From: Pegoplata infirma
Lineage: Eukaryota > Arthropoda > Insecta > Diptera > Anthomyiidae
Assembly: GCA_963921195.1 (NCBI GenBank)
Contig: OY992536.1
Location: 181,172,995 to 181,236,994 of the forward strand
Direction: 5' to 3'
Length of the DNA: 64,000 nt
Positions 32,738 through 43,487 of the stretch are shown here, one piece after another (the first letter of the stretch is position 1; each line of letters opens with the position of its first letter). The notes under the pieces are model-generated. The model saw only the letters and a list, made by a program, of their open reading frames with translations. It made no database searches and was not told where the DNA came from. Both the position numbers and the translations under genes were made by a program.

Positions 32738-34595
32738 GAAAGTGTTACATTCGGCAGTGCCGAATTTTATATACCCTCCAAAATGTAAAAAATAATATAA
32801 AAAAAAAAATCAGGGGCGTTTTTTTTGGGGGGGGGCTGGTTGGAGAAGTTATGGGGAACCTTCCTCTTGCAATTTTGAACTTCTTCTGAGATAAGAATGT
32901 TGCATTTGCTTAGCAAAAGTACAAAAAAACCCTGCAATAAATGCGGTTTTTCTTAGGTTGGTTTAGTTCTCCAAGTTGGGACTTTTCTCCCAATGGTCCG
33001 ATTTTGCCCATTTCCGAAATTAACCTGCCTAGGAATATAAGACATATTCGTGCCAAACTTCGGAAGTCCAGCTCTTTTATTTTGGACTGTATCGTGTCCT
33101 CTACAGACGGACGGACATTGCTTGAATGTCTTAGAATCGATCACTGATCAATAAAAAAATATACTTTTTGGGATCCTAGACCGATATTTCGATGCGTTAC
33201 ACACGGAATGACAAAGTGAGTATTAAAGGTGTCCTAAAGACTAAGGTAATTTTTCAAAATCACTTTTTAATACGTGGTAGGGTCCTAAATTGTAGTTTTG
33301 TATCTAAAAATGAGTGAGCCAAAATTTGGAGACAATCGGATAAAAATAACTCGTGCCGAAAATGGATTGAAGTTTTGGGACACTCTTATCTGATGAAAAA
33401 AAAACGTTTTTTCTAGTATTTTGAAAAATATTGGTATATACTATTTTTTGTTAATTTTTTTGTTAAGTAATATGAAAATGGTAATAAATTACCTTTCCAA
33501 AAAGCTAAAAGAAATTCAAATCGGATGAAAAATAAGCATTTTACGCATACATGCCCCAGACCATTGCATGGTTTTTAAAGCCAAAATTTGAAAATTTTCA
33601 AAATTTTTAGGCAAAAAAATAAAAAAAATTAAATTTTACTTTTTAGATATATTAAATACATGTTATAGATAAAAACTAACAGATATGGTAGTCTAACTTT
33701 TTTTTTTCATTTGGCATGGGTAGTGATATAATTTCCGCGGATTCCAAAGAAAATGAGTTTTCCTAAAATAATTTAGCAAATATGGGAAACAATTTTCTGT
33801 ATTGTATTATACGAAGTGAAGTACATAAATTCTGTAAATTTTTTGAGAATACGGGCATCTTTAACCCCTTTTCGTCAAGGTGAAATGACAAATTTGAGAC
33901 GTTATACATTTCTATAATACAAAATATCTGCATATATCCGATTTCTCAAAAGTTACGGAATTTACGTTTTACACTTCAATCCGCACAATAGAGCACAAAT
34001 TTTCAAAAATTTGCTTAATTATTGTAGAAAAACGCATTTATTTTGGAATCCGCGGAAATTTTATCACTGCCCGCGCCAAATAAAAAAAAAAGCTTGACTA
34101 CCATATCTGCTATTTTTAATCTTTAACATGTTTTCAATTTGATCATAAAGTAAAATTAAATTTTTTCTATTTTTTTGCCTAAAAATTTTGAAAATTTTGA
34201 AATTCTGGCTCTAAAAACCATACAATGGTCTGGGTCATGTATGCGTAAAATGCTTATTTTTCATCCGATTTTAATTTTATTAGTGGTTTTGAAAAGGTAA
34301 TTTAGTACCATTTTCATATTATTTCACAAAAAATTTAACAAAAAATATCAAATACCAATGTTTTTCCAAAAACTAGAAAAAACGAGTTTTTCGTTCTTTT
34401 AAGAATGTCCAAAAAACTTCAATCCATTTTCGGCACGAGTTATTTTTAGCCGATTGTCCCCAAATTTTGGCTCACTTATTTTTAGATACTAAAGAACAAT
34501 ATAGGACCCTACCAGATATAAAAATGTGATTTTCGTTTTTAAGGACACCTCTAGTGAGTATACCCCCATACTGTGGTTTGAGGGTATAAAAAGCT
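32738..34595 (+). mobile_element. DINE-1-like element, family C, split by a hAT-type foldback
   Basis: 5' end AACAAGTGAAAGTGTTACATT, CGGCAGTGCCGAATTTTATA; body; CAGACGGACGGACATTGC; AATCGATCACTGATCA; GTTACACACGGAATGACAAA; then the insert 33224-34553; then the hairpin TATACCCCCATACTG..TTGAGGGTATA. It sits inside a LINE RT pseudogene. Confidence 0.8.
33224..34553. mobile_element. hAT-type foldback, 8-bp duplication
   Basis: Ends TAAAGGTGTCC and, inverted, TAGAGGTGTCC, fitting the hAT terminal pattern TAGNG. Flanked by GTGAGTAT at 33216-33223 and 34554-34561; the empty site is in the family C copy near 29312. Arms ~600 bp (CGTGCCGAAAATGGATTGAAG / CTTCAATCCATTTTCGGCACG). No transposase. Confidence 0.85.
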
Positions 34596-35094
34596 AGTTT
34601 TGAGAAAATCGCCTCCAAAGTTTATTGACGATATCTCAGGAACGTTATGAGATAGAACCTTGAGACCTTTTGTGTTCGGATCACAATTGTAAGTAATAGA
34701 ATTTATTTAAAATTTATAAATTTATAGTAGATTAAAGAAATTTGCATTGATATTCTACGTTTAGATAGCATGTTTAAGTTTGGAAAAACATTTAATATTA
34801 AAACAATTTTTTACTACTAATTGTAAGAAAGATCACTTATTGTTAGCATAAAACAAAAATAAAATGAAGACTAAGCATCAAAAAATCAAAACATAGCATG
34901 CTAAGTGGACTTACAATTAGAACATTTACTAAGGAAGATTTTTAAATTATACAAATTACATTTTTGCTTATAACTTTTGATAGAATAGTCCGATCAATAC
35001 CAAATTTTACAAAATCCAAGTTAACAAACGACGAATTTAGAAATGCTATTTCCAGGAAAAAAACATGTTATGTTGACTTAGCATGTTTTGGAAT
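34596..35094. other. Unassigned inserted sequence
   Basis: Lies between the DINE-like copy and the upstream RT fragment, so it is also foreign to the LINE. It carries short inverted motifs (GCATGCTAAGTGGACTTACAATTAG; CTAAGTCAACATAACATG near 35075). I could not define termini. Confidence 0.4.
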
Positions 35095-35560
35095 GGGACC
35101 GTCGATGTGAGATTTGCAGTCCACCTTCGGTCGGATATAGATGGTATAAATAGTAAAGATATCGGATGGGGGTGAAGTACTTCTTGCACCGGTTTAAAAA
35201 AACCGAGATACTTCAATGCTTCTTTGAACACATGAAAAACATGCTTATTCTAACGGACATAATATCAAATTTTCATGCCGAGAACATCAAAAGTATCCGT
35301 TTTCTCAATATCTATGCCACCCACGTGTACGGATAACGCTGTTGAGGCCACAGTCATGTGGGTCAATATACAACATTGGGTCTTACGTGCATTGTACCTG
35401 ACCCTATTCGCAAAAGCCAGCTAGTAGATTGCCAACAAGTCCTTATTAAATGTGTCCTTCATGATCTGCTTTCTTTCCTCAACCTAGAAAAGGCTTTGTC
35501 TATGGTCAAAGGAAAATAATGACAAATGTTGCTGTCATCTGCAAAAGAAAGAGATCATGC
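35095..35560 (-). pseudogene. LINE RT fragment with FADD (upstream piece)
   Basis: Reverse strand: SLSFADDSNICHYF (RT catalytic motif as FADD), DKAFSRLRKESR, then in another frame FANRVRYNARKTQCC, IDIEKTDTFDVLGMKI, EALKYLGFF, and TSPPSDIFTIYTIYIRPK. The order matches jockey/CR1-group LINE RT from motif C to the thumb. Several stops and frameshifts. It continues at 32715 after the nested insert. Confidence 0.7.
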
Positions 35561-35844
35561 AGCTGCCCAGATTCCAATGAAACATTTCCCTATCAGAAAG
35601 TTTTCATATAGCAGAGTATCAATATAGCACAGTGTCTCTATCTCATCTCTTGAGAGCAATAAGAGCACTCTTGTGCGCATTTTTTAAAAAAAAAGGGTGA
35701 AATCTGCCCAATACTGTTCAAATTCTATCTATCTTCTCATCTCCAATCAGTCTCCTCACAAGCCGTAGTTTGTGCTTGCAAGTTTTAAAAAGCATACCAA
35801 CACAATACAATGCCATAGGTACATATAAGGTGGTACCCAAACTC
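35561..35844. other. Degraded sequence upstream of the RT fragment
   Basis: Reverse strand reads pieces such as CLVRRLIGDEK but nothing I can place with confidence; may be older LINE sequence. Confidence 0.3.
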
Positions 35845-37021
35845 ATTGGCTTTCAACTCATTGTAATTTTCATGTGCCCTGAAAACCATATGGACAATTC
35901 CAAAAATTTTCGCACCACTGTTCGGAAACATGCCTTTGGACGCCACTGAGAATTTGGCTCATAGATATCGACGTTTATATGAGATATGCTGCATTTTTGG
36001 ATTTTCAAAATTTGCTCTAGTTTTCAAATTATCGCGGGTCAAATTTCGACTTTTTTAGCAAAAGTCAGAAAAATACATGACGTTTAACATGCCCTAACTT
36101 TTTAACTAGTAATCCTATTATCACAAGTAATGGCCAATATGAAAGCTTAATTCTTCTTCTTTTACGAAATATTTTCAAAAACATACGGTTTTTTTTCAGA
36201 AGTGTTGCAAAAATTCAAAAACATTTTTTTTTTTGCGAATATTTAAAAAACACATCTTCGATTTTTTTAAAAAAAAGTTTGGTGATAAACAATACTGTTT
36301 TGTACATCATATCCAAAATTCAGAGTGGGATCCTAATGGGATCAAAAAATATTCTAGTTTTAGTACGAAGTTCTTAAATTTTACCTTAGAAAATTAAAAT
36401 TTTATATTTCTTCAATATAAAAATTTAAATTTTCAAAGAAAATTATACTATTAAAATTTTAAAAAACATTCAAAACATTAGAAATTTAAATTTTCTAAGG
36501 GAAAAATATGAGAACCTCGTACTTAAAACAGAATAGTTTTTGATCCCATGGAGATCCCACTCTGAATTTTGAATATGTCATACAAAACATTGTTATTTTT
36601 CACCAGAATTTTTTAAAAAAAAATCGAAGATGTGTTTTTTTAAATATTCGAAAAGAAAAAATGTTTTTGCATTTTTGCATCATTTCTGTAAAAAAAAACT
36701 GTGTTTTTTTAGAAATATTTTCTAAAAGAAGAACCCCAGCTTTCACATGAGCCTAAATTTGTGAAAATCGGGTCATTGGTTAAGAAGTTACAGCTCTTTA
36801 AACGTGATGTATTTTTCTTATTTTTGCTTAAAAAGTCAATCTTTGACCCGCCATAATTCGTTAAATACACCAAATGTAAAAAAACGGTATATGGTACATA
36901 TATCATATTTATGAGGGCTATCTATGTGTCAAGGCTCAAATTAATCTGAGACACCATTTCCAAAAATGACTAAAATTTGAGCTAAATTTTCTGGAATGGC
37001 CCATATGAGTTGAATGCCAAT
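35845..37021. mobile_element. Foldback with ATTGGC.TTCAACTCAT ends
   Basis: Left ATTGGCTTTCAACTCAT and CCATATGGACAATTCCA are matched inverted by TGGAATGGCCCATATGAG and TTGAATGCCAAT. Arms extend towards ~36440 (TTCAGAGTGGGATCC / GGAGATCCCACTCTGAA; CACATCTTCGATTTTTTT). About 30 extra bases interrupt the left end. Duplication not resolved. Confidence 0.7.
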
Positions 37022-37039
37022 CTAATAGGCCGTATTAAA

Positions 37040-37281
37040 CGATGTGAGCCAGGTAAGGCTTGACTGTCAGAATATCCAAGGCTTGAGTGTCAGAATAGAT
37101 GTTGACTGCTTTGGTAGGCATTGCTTCTCAATAAGTCAGACAATTTCTCTTTTGCCAGCATCCACATCTGGTAAGTACTGCAATGGTCTAGCAATTCCAC
37201 TTGTTCATGTAGTTTCGATCTATCGATGGGATAATTTTTGAAAGTTACTTGGAATGCCACCTCTCCAATACTCTCTGGATG
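37040..37281 (-). pseudogene. Possible LINE RNase H remnant
   Basis: Reverse strand reads ELLDHCSTYQMWMLAKEKL then, after a frameshift, VNIYSDTQALDIL, resembling RNase H segments LPDHCSVFQAEVLAIKEAL and IYSDSQAALKAL. The expected Glu is replaced (QMW for QAE). It ends at the MITE at 37282. A competing reading exists on the + strand; see the rejected list. Confidence 0.4.
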
Positions 37282-37849
37282 CACAGAAAATAATATCGTG
37301 ATTTTTTTTTTTAATTAAAAATGGATTTGATATTAAATTTAACTTCAATTAAACATTTTAATTGATTCAATTAATGTTTTAATTGAATTCTTAACTTTAC
37401 TGAAAATAAAAATAAAATAAACAAACGAAACCGGTTTTGTATGCATTAGTGTTAGTAGCCGATGAAAAAATAAAATGCAAAAAACAACAAAAAAAAAACT
37501 TTTGAACTATTGTTTTGTATATTTTGGTGGTAGCAGCCAATGAGTACATAAAAGCAACAAAAGAATTTAGTTTTATTGTTTTCTTTAAGGCGAGCGGTCG
37601 TTGCGGATAAAGTGTTTTGCTAATAAAATGTGTACAGTTGTGTTTTGCACATTGAAATATAATACAATTTTTGTTTGTTTCAACTTTACTAAGGCGACAA
37701 AAATGCATGCAATAACAAGATTTCAAAATAAAAATGTAATTTTAAATAGTTATTGATATTTTAAAATACTACTATGATGTTTCTACGCAAAACTATACCA
37801 AGTGTTTATATTTAATAAAGAAAATAAATTTCTTAATAATATAAAACAA

Positions 37850-38596
37850 ATTATAACTGGATAATATGAAACTAGTAAGAAACAAACCAGGATGTCTTAA
37901 ATTTTTAGAAAAATTAAATTTTTCTTTCACACTTTTCTCAATTCAAAAACCATATATAACAAATCGAAAAATTATAATACATAATTATAATTAGAGCCTG
38001 AGCTCGACTGTCTTTACAGAAACAATAATTTAAAAATAACGACTTTAAGTCGCCCTAAGTGGCAATATCAGTATCTTTGGAAAATGTGCAACACCTAACA
38101 TTTGTGTCTAAAATATAGACCATGTCTGGCAACGTTTGCAAAAATAAGTACTTAGATCAGAATTGATGAAGGAGAGGAAGAAGAATAATGATTACTAAAA
38201 ATAAAAATCTATTTACATTAAATAGCAATAACAACACTTCTGTAAGAAAAAAACTACAGCAAACAACACCACTCGAATTGAAAAAATCAGATTTAGTTGA
38301 TACTTGCTTAACAGCCTTCGTGGCGTATCGGTCTAGAGTGATTGTACGTTACAAGCAGTTAATAGCAAAGTATTACAGATGATGATGAGTTCAATCCTCG
38401 GCGGCTGCGATCTGTAAATAATTTTCACATATAGAGTTCTATTGACTATTAACTAAATAAATTTGACATTAAAAGTTTTTCTGAAGATTATTATAACTGG
38501 ATAATATGAAACTAGTAAGAAACAAACCAGGATGTCTTAAATTTTTAGAAAAATTAAATTTTTCTTTCACACTTTTCTCAATTCAAAAACCATATA
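37850..38596. mobile_element. Insertion with identical 106-bp direct terminal repeats and tRNA-like core
   Basis: Positions 37851-37956 and 38491-38596 are identical over 106 bp (TTATAACTGGATAATATG...CAAAAACCATATA). The sister MITE lacks the whole block (compare 4706-4730). Between the repeats lie ~534 bp including a tRNA-like segment (38311-38409). Direct terminal repeats on a 747-bp non-coding unit resemble a TRIM-type miniature LTR element; on the reverse strand the repeat can be read TGG...CCA. No primer-binding site was identified and the target duplication is unclear. Confidence 0.55.
38311..38409 (+). other. tRNA-like (SINE-type) sequence
   Basis: Resembles a serine-type tRNA: CAGCC (38312-38316) can pair with GGCTG (38403-38407); TCGTGGCGTATCGGTCTAG resembles a 5' half with A box; GAGTTCAATCCTC (38387-38399) fits the B box with a GAG/CTC T-stem. 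The anticodon arm is not convincing, so a tRNA-derived SINE head is more likely than a working tRNA. Confidence 0.5.
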
Positions 38597-38960
38597 AAAA
38601 ACATTCTATGTTTATTTATTTTAGGGTATTTTTTGAAGTTCATCTTTTAAAATTAAATTGAGTTTTGGAATTTTTTCAATAAATATTTTTATGTGAATCA
38701 ATAAACCTATATTATTGATTTCAATTTTATATTAATTTTTTTTTTAAGTTTATTTAATTACAATTTTAATTGGTTTTCCATTTTATTTTCAATTAAAAAT
38801 TTAATTGATTCAATTAACAATTTAATTAAGTTTTAAAACTATTTTCAAACAAAATGAGTAATTAATATGCGCATTTTCGTGATACGTCCGAAATCAATTA
38901 ATTTTTTAATTGAATCAACGAATTTCGTAATTGAAATTCATTTTTATTTTTTTCTGTGTG

Positions 38961-39098
38961 GTATTAAATAGGATTAAAGAGAAAGCACAAAAGGCTTTTA
39001 GAAAGATCACAGTCCACGTTCATGGGTATGAAAATCATTGTCTGGGTCTCACTATGGCTAGAATTTATTGGCTTAAAACCGCCGTTCTTGCAATTTGT
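38961..39098 (+). pseudogene. Possible LINE RT thumb fragment
   Basis: Plus strand reads VLNRIKEKAQKAFRKI and GLTMARIYWLKTAVL, resembling the R1/I-group segment (ERVKKA..AF......WGLSP...HW.YTAVVRPI). Preceded directly by the MITE and followed by a mariner-like remnant. Short and unsupported by other domains. Confidence 0.35.
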
Positions 39099-39125
39099 TA
39101 AGTTAAAGGTTTGCCATTTTCGAAA

Positions 39126-40719
39126 TGGATCATTTAACAACCGAACAACACGTCAAAATAATTAAAACTTACTACAAAAGTAGTGGTTCAAACGTGGCCA
39201 ATTTTCGAGCATTACGGTATGGATAATGTTCATCTTAATCCACCTACTGTGCAAGGAATTGGCATAATTATACAGAAATTTGATAAGACTGGAATCGTTA
39301 CAAACGTGTTTATCGCGATGCAGAAAATATCGCTTCTGGTCAGCGTTGCCAGAATTTGAAAACAAAAAAAGCTAGATTTTTTCAAAAAACCCGCTAAAAA
39401 AAGCTAAAAAAGTTGAAAAAAAGCTAAAAAATAAAGCTAAACTTTTTTTAATTGATTTAAATTAGCTCTTTCGTCGATTTTACAATTGAATTGCAAAATA
39501 GGGATCTGTTATTTCTTCTATAGCATATTTGGGACTAAAATTATGCCTTTTAATAAACAAAATATTAAAATATAACAAATCTTCATACATTTTAAAAAAA
39601 ATTATGTTTCCGAAAATTTAAAATGTAGGTACATTAGAAATTTAGGAAAAACTGTTAGTGGAAATTTCTTTAATAATTTCTGAATATTTACAAAAACAGT
39701 TTATAAATACATCAACACTTTCCCAAAAATTTTTCAGAAAATACAAACAATATTAAAAAAATTTACAAATACATTTCAGAAATCTTCATTTATATTTCAA
39801 AAACTTTTAATAAATAAAAATGCTTTTATTTTTAATACTGGCCTCGAGCTCAAAATAAAAGCATCTTTATTTCTAAATAGAAAGGTTGAATAAAAACAAC
39901 TTAAATAAAACATTTTTAATTTTAGTTCACAAAATACTAATTATGTTTTAGAAACTTCTTTATATGTTCCAAAAATTTCATTTTCTCAAATTTATATTTA
40001 AGAAATTTCTAAATACATTTAAAAAATTTTTATTGAAGTTTTAAAAATTTTCAATTACTTATTAGAATTCTGAAAAAAAATTTAAATTAAAAAAAAAAAC
40101 TTCCTAAAACTCATTTAGACAAACTTTAAAATATAATTAGTTAGATGTTTCTGAAATATAATTGTGTTTTTGAACACAATTAGAAATTTTTTAAGTAAAA
40201 ATTAATGTTTCTTCTCTTTTTACATTGATATTTAATGAAAAAAAAGTTTAAAAAAGTCTAAAAAAAGCTAAAAAAAAGCCAACAAAATTTCAAAAAAAAG
40301 CTAAAAAATCCGCTTAAAGCTAAATGCAAAATTTTCCCGCGAAAAGTTTTAAAAAAAGCTAAATCTAGCGGGAAAAAAGCTAAATTGGCAACGCTGCTTA
40401 TGGTAGTGAAAGTGTGGCGGATAGTTAGTGAAAGAGTGGCGGAATTTAGTCATTTGAATATTATGAACTGGACGATATGCTGTTTTACAAGACGGTGACA
40501 GGAGCAACACAACACGACCGATTTTGGCTTTATTGTGTGAAAAGTTAGCAGAACGCTTAATTTCACATTTTGCTGACGTCAATTGGTCACCAGGATCGTG
40601 AGATTTAATGCCGTTACACGTTATTTGGTATTGCTACGCCAAGATCAAGACTCAAAAGGATTAACTGCTGCAACCAATGTAGAAGTGGGCATTTAAATGA
40701 CGTTGTATTTCGTACATAG
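39126..40719 (+). pseudogene. mariner-like transposase, split and frameshifted
   Basis: N-terminal helix-turn-helix part MDHLTTEQHVKIIKTYYKSS, ANFRALRYG, then after a frameshift QKFDKTGIVTNV and DAENIASG. The frame is interrupted by the insert at 39341-40396 and resumes SESVADS. The C-terminal part reads TTRPILALLCEKLAERLI, DVNWSPGS, stop, DLMPLHVIW and GHLNDVVFRT, equal to the mariner-group DVNWPPRSCDLTPLDFFLW..., GGHLNDVVF. The middle of the catalytic domain is missing. No terminal repeats identified. Confidence 0.75.
39341..40396. mobile_element. hAT-type MITE with GCTAAA subterminal repeats
   Basis: Ends CAGCGTTGCCAGAATTT and, inverted, CAGCGTTGCCAATTTAG, fitting hAT CAGNG. Flanked by CTTCTGGT (39333-39340) and CTTATGGT (40397-40404), an 8-bp duplication with one change. 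AAAAAGCTAAA is repeated many times within ~120 bp of each end, in the same orientation. Interior A/T-rich, non-coding. Confidence 0.85.
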
Positions 40720-40909
40720 TGGCAAGTTCCGAGCATTATGGTGAAATTAAAGTTTCATCAAAATCATAGCTTTAAGTGTGTTTTATTTAACTTTACTTTT
40801 AAATTAAAAAATGCATAATAGCATGTCCCGAAATCAGGAAATTTTGAAATTTCTTTAGGGCATACCCCTAGAACGATGCATATTGAAGAGCTGATTACCG
40901 AAAAAATAA
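40720..40909. other. Mariner 3' flank and element fragment
   Basis: GAAATTAAAGTTTCATCAAAATC may belong to the mariner 3' end. 40845-40909 with 41910-42000 resembles degenerate arms of the 58002-62221 family (CAACCAGCGCTTAAAGTTTGAA versus CAACCAGCGGTAAAAGTTTGAA). Confidence 0.4.
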
Positions 40910-41906
40910 CACAGTGCAACAGCACATTTAGGGCCTCAACCAAACAAACACAGTTTGAAAGTACTTATGTGTAGTAGTAAAAGCCCCAAAGGGTTTAGCT
41001 CTGTTACGTCTAAAATTTTTTTTAGAGTCTACTGAATTTTTCAATTTTTTTTTCAAAGGCGTTGGAAAAAAGTCGAAAAAACTAATGTTTATATTCTTTT
41101 GAACTTAAAATAGTGTTTGGATGTCTTAAATAAAAATTCATGGGGAACATTTTTCTAGAGTACGCTAAACCTCTATCTCCCATTTTAATGGGCCATTTAC
41201 GTAATTTTATTAAGAAATGGCTCAGAAACCTTCTAAAACGTGCGTTTAAAGGGTTAAAATGTTCTACGATTATTTTCAGCATCAAATTTCATTGGGGGTA
41301 ACTGAAGGCAGAAAGTTCAACCGGTACACGAAAAATGCATTAAAAAGGTTAATTGTAAAGTATCATTAAGTTTTTATATTTTTTCCTATATTTTTTTGTT
41401 ACAATTGTATACAATTTCTGGCAAAAATATAAAAAAATGAATGAAACTTTACAATTAATATTTTTTCTGCATTTTCCTTATATCAGTCGAACTTTCTGCC
41501 TTCAGTAACCCCTAGTGAAATTTGATACAGAGTATATTCGTAATACATTTTAACCCTTTAAACGCAAGTTTTAGTAGACTTTTGAGCCATATCTTAAGAA
41601 AATTACTTAAGTGATCAATAAATACGGCAGATAGAGGGTTAATATATTCTAGAAAAAAATTCCCCGTCAAATTCTGTTCCAGACATTTAGACACTATTTT
41701 AAGCTCAAAAGAAGAGTTACATTATTTTTTTCGACTTTTTTCAAATGCCTTTAAAAAAAAAATGAAAAATTTAGTGGGCTATAAAAAAAATTTGAGACGT
41801 TACAGAGAAAAACACATTGGGGCTTTAACTACTACACACAAGTACTTTCAAACTGTCTTGGTTTGGTTGAGGCCCTAAGAAATGACCCTTCAATTGTGTC
41901 ACAGTG
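40910..41906. mobile_element. TAA-flanked foldback with CACAGTG ends
   Basis: Ends CACAGTGCAACAG and, inverted, CACTGTGACACAA; TAA at 40907-40909 and 41907-41909. Arms match to near the centre (~41400): TAGGGCCTCAACCAAAC / GTTTGGTTGAGGCCCTA; GAAGGCAGAAAGTTC / GAACTTTCTGCCTTC. No coding. Confidence 0.8.
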
Positions 41907-41909
41907 TAA

Positions 41910-42249
41910 TTAAAACAATTTTGAATGTCATCTTCAGGGCGCAACCAGCGCTTAAAGTTTGAATCCGTGGTCCATTTGGTCAAAACAAAAATATTTTTTT
42001 TATTTTAAAATTGGTGCCAAAAGTTTCGTTAGGTAGAGTACATTCAGGAAAAAATATTTATAAAGTTTTCATGGAACAATTTTAGTCCAGCGCAACGTTT
42101 TGAAACTTCGAAGATGCTTATTTCATTACATGTTTTTTTAAGTTTTTGTAAAAACAGATTTTTATACAAAGGCTTGAACATAAACTCCGTCTTATATAAA
42201 TTCTTAAAAGAACTCTTACAAACTCCGGTTTTTACAAAAACTTAAAAAA
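41910..42249. other. Spacer
   Basis: Contains an imperfect inverted repeat (GTTTTTGTAAAAACAG / ACCGGTTTTTACAAAAACTT). Possibly part of the element that hosts the foldback. Confidence 0.35.
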
Positions 42250-42344
42250 AACAAGTAAAAAAATTATAGTCGGTCAAGACCGACCATATAATACCCTACA
42301 CCAGAGTTTCCCGGAAAATGGGTCGCATGGACCGATTAAATCTA
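42250..42344 (+). mobile_element. DINE-1-like element, family B, 5' end
   Basis: AAAACAAGTAAAAAAATTATAG, AGTCGGTCAAGACCGACC, CCCTACACCAGAGTTTCCCGG, cut off by the MITE at 42345. The continuation after 45906 is not recognisable. Confidence 0.7.
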
Positions 42345-43027
42345 CACTCAAAATACTTTGTAGGCAAAAACAAATGAAAAACACACTTAAAACTAGTGAA
42401 TAAACAATTGAAAACCATCCCAATAATTATTCATTAGTTTTAACCAATGATGGGTACCAATACCTTTTCGATACCAATACCCGTTAATACCAATTCAAAT
42501 TGAAAACCAATACCAATTAAAAACCAATACCAATTAAAAACCAATACCTTTATTTGTGCGATACCAATACCGATAAAAAACCAATACCGATTCCCCACTA
42601 CCAATACCAATTAAAAACCAATACTATTATTCTTCAAAACCAATACCAATAAAAAACCAATACCAATTCATTTTTTTCTACTTTCGTATCGGTTTCGTTT
42701 CGGTTTTTTGTATTCTTAGTTTCGTTTGTTTTAATTGTGACGTCGAACATTTTCTTTCCATCATATTATTAGGTTTTACCTGACTAACGAATTGCAAAAG
42801 ATGTTACATCGATCAGTAATCGTTTGCATGCATTTGAGAGTTTAAGGGCTACGTGCTTAAAAAAATTCTTTTTTCTGTATCCATTACGTTTTTATTCTGT
42901 TACTGGTGTTTTGTTAAACAACTTGTTTAAGGTCGTAAACCCCATATAAGAAAAAAATTGACCCGTGTAATCGCAATTGGCAAAAGATCTAAAATCGAAA
43001 AAATATTTATGTATGAAAAGGATGAAG

Positions 43028-43487
43028 ATTCACGCGTGAATCACGCGTGATCGTGAATGCGCGTGATTAGTAAAAATAGTTTCGTGCGTGAGCGTGCGTG
43101 AGTAGTTTTTGTTTCGTGAGTTTGCGTGATTGTTTTGTGCTGTTTAAAACAGAAAACAATTTAAAAAAATCGTAATTTTATTGAATTTAGAGGGAAATTA
43201 ATACAAAATAGTTATTTAAATATTTTTTTATTATTGTTTTAAGGAAGTTAAATACTTTTTGTGCAAGAATTCGAAAAAAGTAAAATACAATTTTTATAAT
43301 TATGATTTCGTGAGTCTTCGTGAGCGTGATTATTTCGTGAGCGTGAGCAAAATTTTACTTACTCACGTGAGCGTGCGTAAACGTGATCAGAAAAAAACAA
43401 TTTCGTGCGTGATCGTGCGTGAGCAATATTTTTATTTCGTGAGCGTGAGCGTGCGTGAGCCAAAATTCACTCACGCGCCCATCTCTA
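43028..43487. mobile_element. Element of CGTGAGCGTG repeats, 8-bp duplication
   Basis: GGATGAAG occurs at 43020-43027 and 43488-43495. The right end, inverted, is TAGAGATGGGCGCGTGAG, a hAT-like TAGNG start. The left end lacks this and begins ATTCACGCGTGAATC. CGTGAGCGTGCGTGAG repeats lie at both sides. The asymmetry is odd and leaves the assignment tentative. Confidence 0.6.

Larger units (their letters stand above)
37282..38958. mobile_element. CACAGAAAA MITE, copy 2, TG flanks
   Basis: Ends CACAGAAAATAATATCG and TTTTTTTCTGTG, colinear with copy 1 (2939-5078) without that copy's insert, but with its own insert at 37850-38596. Flanked by TG on both sides rather than TA. Contains the shared core CGAAACCGGTTTTGTATGC and GCGGTCGTTGCGGATAAAG. 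Confidence 0.8.

Noticed and set aside
37190..37281. Plus-strand reading FRSIDGIIFE...YLECHLSNTLWM joining VLNRIKEKAQ across the MITE as one RT
   Set aside because: Attractive because W-M-V-L would join across the insertion, but the upstream plus-strand has no RT motifs and the reverse strand shows RNase H-like motifs over the same bases. Both readings are weak; kept only as low-confidence fragments.
38311..38409. Functional serine tRNA gene
   Set aside because: T arm and acceptor pairing are partial and no proper anticodon arm was found; better explained as a SINE-type tRNA derivative.
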